Assembly (NCBI GenBank): GCA_022747635.1
Contig: JAKTNV010000746.1
Span: 1-64,000 of the forward strand
Direction of reading: 5' to 3'
From: Hetaerina americana
Lineage: Eukaryota > Arthropoda > Insecta > Odonata > Calopterygidae
DNA length: 64,000 nt
Made by a program: the position numbers and the translations under genes. This document shows positions 62,301 through 64,000 of this stretch, in pieces. The notes beneath the pieces are model-generated. The model was not told the DNA's origin. It saw only the letters and a list, made by a program, of their open reading frames with translations, and searched no databases. How positions within the stretch are numbered: the stretch's first letter is position 1; each line of letters opens with the position of its first letter.

Positions 62301-63145
62301 TGAAAGACAATAAATGAGCATAAAAGATGCTTCAGCCCAGGTTTTAATGTTACTAAAAGAACCCATATTTCTAAAAATATTGCGAAAAACAACAATCTTC
62401 TGTTTTAGAGTGAATGTTTGAGGTTTTTATAAGGCACTAATTTCATTTTTAGAAAATTTAATTTTTCACATTTTTCCATGAAAAGTGCCAATACCCCCCC
62501 CCTTTGGGTTCTAGGTGAAAATCTCACTTGTCACAAATCAAACAAAAATGTTTCCATGGTGTGTATTGTTGTTCATTTTTATCAAATAAACAAAATAAAA
62601 CCCAGAATTAATCCTGAAAGACAAGAAATGAGCATAAGGGTTGCTTCAGCGAAAGTGTTAATGTTACTAAAAGAGCCCGAATTTCTAAAAATATTCCGAA
62701 AAACAGCAAACTTCTGTTTTAGAGTGAATGTTTGAGGTTTAGAAGGCATTTATTTCATTTTTAGAAAATTTAATTTTTTACAATTTCCCATGAAAAGTGC
62801 CAATACCCCCCCTTTGGGTTCTAGGTGAAAATCTCACTCGACACAAATCAAACAAAAATGTATCCAAGGTGTGTATTGTTGTTCATTTTCATCAAATAAC
62901 CAAAATAAAACCCAGAATGAATCCTGAAAGACAATAAATGATCATAAAAGATGCTTCAGCGCAAGTGTTAATGTTACTAAAAGAGCCCAAATTTCTAAAA
63001 ATATTGCGAAAAACAACAATCTTCTGTTTTAGAGTGAATGTTTGAGGTTTTTATAAGGCACTAATTTCATTTTTAGAAAATTTAATTTTTCACATTTTTC
63101 CATGAAAAGTGCCAATACCCCCCCCCTTTGGGTTCTAGGTGAAAA
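59393..63145 (+). repeat. Block P, copy 3, in D2
   Basis: Twelve monomers from 59393 to 62832 match 45295-49047 at a near-constant offset of 14,097-14,098 bp. They include the two monomers (60957 and 61270) that copy 2 lacks. Private differences include ccggaatt (about 60409), ccccccttgggg (about 60931), agatggttcag (about 61075) and ttgtcac (about 62529). Copies 1 and 3 share the full monomer order, so the loss occurred in copy 2. Confidence 0.85.
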
Positions 63146-64000
63146 TCTCACTCGACACAAATCAAACAAAAATGTTTCCATGGTGTATTGTTGTTCATTT
63201 TCATCAAATAAACAAAATAAAACCCAGAATTAATCTTGAAAGACAAGAAATGAGCATAAAAGTTGCTTCAGCGAAAGTGTTAATGTTACTAAAAGAGCCC
63301 AAATTTCTAAAAATATTGCGAAAAACAACAATCTTCTGTTTTTAGAGTGAATGTTTGAGGTGTTTATAAGGCATTAATTTCATTTTTAGAAAATTTAATT
63401 TTTTACATTTTTCCATGAAAAGTGCCAATACCCCCCCTTTGGGTTCTAGGTGAAAATCTCACTCGATACAAATCAAACAAAAATGTTTCCAAGGTGTGTA
63501 TTTTTGTTCATTTTCATCAAATAAACAAAATAAAACCCAGAATTAATCCTGAAAGACAAGAAATTAGCATAAAAGATGCTTCAGCGCAAGTGTTAATGTT
63601 ACTAAAAGAATTCAAATTTCTAAAAATATTGCGAAAAACAACAATCTTCTGTCTTAGAGTGAATGTTTGAGGTGTTTAGAAGCCATTTATTTCATTTTTA
63701 GAAAATTTAATTTTTCACATTTTTCCATGAGAAGTGCCAATACCCCCCCCTTTGGGTTCTAGGTGAAAATCTCACTTGACACAAATCAAACAAAAATGTT
63801 TCCATGGTGTGTATTGTTGTTCATTTTCATCAAATAAACAAAATAAAACCCAGAATTAATCCTGAAAGACAAGAAATGAGCATAAGGGTTGCTTCAGCGA
63901 AAGTGTTAATGTTACTAAAAGAGCCCAAATTTCTAAAAGTATTCCAAAAAACAACAATCTTCTGTTTTAGAGTGAATAATTGAGGTGTTTATAAGGCATT
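63146..64000 (+). repeat. End of window: two monomers, then the start of a further block P copy
   Basis: Monomers start at 63146, 63457 and 63770; the last is cut by the window end. The first begins like 49048 (tggtgtattgttg) but continues with atcttgaaag and gcgaaag. The second begins with ctcgatac and ends with the gaattcaaa, gtcttagag and gaagcc markers of 49048. The monomer at 49048 therefore looks like a collapsed version of these two. The last monomer has ataagggttgc, attccaaaaaac and aataattgagg, which identify the first monomer of block P, so the array continues beyond the window. Confidence 0.82.

Larger units (their letters stand above)
54671..63145 (+). repeat. Large duplicated block D2 (27 monomers)
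   Basis: Monomers start at 54671, 54983, 55296, 55608, 55921, 56235, 56548, 56860, 57172, 57485, 57798, 58111, 58422, 58734, 59047, 59393, 59704, 60017, 60330, 60643, 60957, 61270, 61583, 61896, 62208, 62522 and 62832. Order and rare markers match D1 (37813-49047) except for two missing stretches of two and seven monomers, which accounts for 36 against 27. Matching starts within the first monomer, since its 5' end is ctaactcgac while the D1 partner has cactcgac. A 35-bp fold-back insert at about 59335-59370 is found here but not in D1. Confidence 0.85.
1..64000 (+). repeat. Satellite DNA array, ~312.6-bp monomer, about 205 copies head to tail
   Basis: The whole window is one tandem repeat. 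Monomers were phased on the recurring start tctcacttgacac, or its variants tctaactcgac and tctcactcgac. Successive starts fall at 1, 313, 626, 940, 1252, 1564, 1878, 2190 and so on to 63770. Spacing is nearly always 310-314 bp, mean 312.6 over 204 full monomers. All copies read in the same direction, and no unrelated DNA interrupts them except a 35-bp insert near 59339. Variant labels used below rest on shared markers. K: caaatgaaac and gcttacgcg. G: cagggcagatg, gaataattgagg and ggcaatta. R: tctagaaat and ttctttttta. S: gatcat and cccaggtgttgatg. T: ctaactcgac and a ctttaatg end. U: aaaattatcc and ggcactaat. V: gcgaaaaaaaac and ggtgtttgg. W: cttaacacatatc and gttagtaaaag. X: atcttgaaag and tttatagtg. 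Y: gacataaattag. Z: gtgttaagaag. H: aataattgagg and taattttcac. I: acacaataaaac and gaatgtatcc. J: cagggcagatg with gtttagaagg. A prime or star marks a variant with a different 5' end. The family is not one I recognise. Confidence 0.98.

Noticed and set aside
40565..62395. Minus-strand open reading frames of 61-80 codons near 40565, 42719, 47118, 61215 and 62210
   Set aside because: They are antisense readings of the same monomer body and appear only where a stop codon happens to be mutated. They show no independent conservation and no recognisable domain.
211..63670. Many + strand open reading frames of 61-105 codons with similar peptides (for example near 4721, 8784, 42699, 44880)
   Set aside because: They are the same monomer translated again and again. 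Many begin with TTG or GTG rather than ATG. None exceeds 105 codons, although 312 is divisible by three and a stop-free frame would run on through the array. Single-base indels and A-run changes break frames freely between copies, and no domain is recognisable.
1..64000. CRISPR array
   Set aside because: The whole 312-bp period is conserved, with no unique spacers between short repeats, and there are no cas genes.
1..64000. Transposon, retroelement or viral repeat array
   Set aside because: No terminal repeats, target-site duplications, reverse transcriptase, transposase or integrase motifs are visible. The monomers join directly head to tail.

Overview
This window is one uninterrupted block of eukaryotic satellite DNA. 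From base 1 to base 64000 it is a head-to-tail tandem array of a monomer of about 312-313 bp. I placed 204 complete monomers by eye at 1-63769 (mean 312.6 bp), plus a truncated 205th at 63770-64000. Every monomer has the same orientation. A hand count on a consensus monomer gives roughly 31% G+C with very few CpGs. I found no protein-coding gene, RNA gene, transposon, CRISPR array or unique flanking DNA. Long, pure, internally ordered arrays of this type are typical of centromeric or pericentromeric heterochromatin in animals and plants. I do not recognise the monomer family and cannot name the organism.

The interest lies in how monomer variants are ordered. In the left part (1 to about 35.9 kb) I recognise about 14 recurring variants by shared base changes, and give them single-letter labels (K, G, R, S, T, U, V, W, X, Y, Z, H, I, J). 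They occur as higher-order repeats: a 9-monomer unit twice in tandem (1878-7499), a 13-monomer frame twice (4687-12809), a 7-monomer unit twice with one monomer between (12810-17491), a 9-monomer spacing twice (23744-29056), and a 15-monomer, 4,694-bp block present at 18427-23120 and 30933-35626. Smaller modules recur in different neighbourhoods: H-I-J-X' (1,250 bp) six times and K-G-G-R-S-T-U-V (2.5 kb) three times.

At 35.6-37.8 kb the monomers are one-off mosaics. The right part (37.8-64 kb) uses a more diverged variant set. It contains one large duplicated block (D1 about 37.9-49.0 kb, D2 about 54.8-63.1 kb). Relative to D1, D2 lacks one copy of a 7-monomer tandem duplication and two further monomers. 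Inside and between these lie further copies of a sub-block starting at 45295, 49984, 59393 and 63770.

Several monomers are fusions of two variants at exactly the places where monomers have been gained or lost (26244, 30622, 42489/42800, 49048, 54983). They record unequal exchange or conversion within the array. Three small inserts with inverted-repeat symmetry replace or extend the C-tract (20282, 32786, 59339); they look like fold-back replication or repair scars and are the least expected sequences here. Open reading frames of 60-105 codons recur, but they are by-products of the repeat and I list none as a gene.
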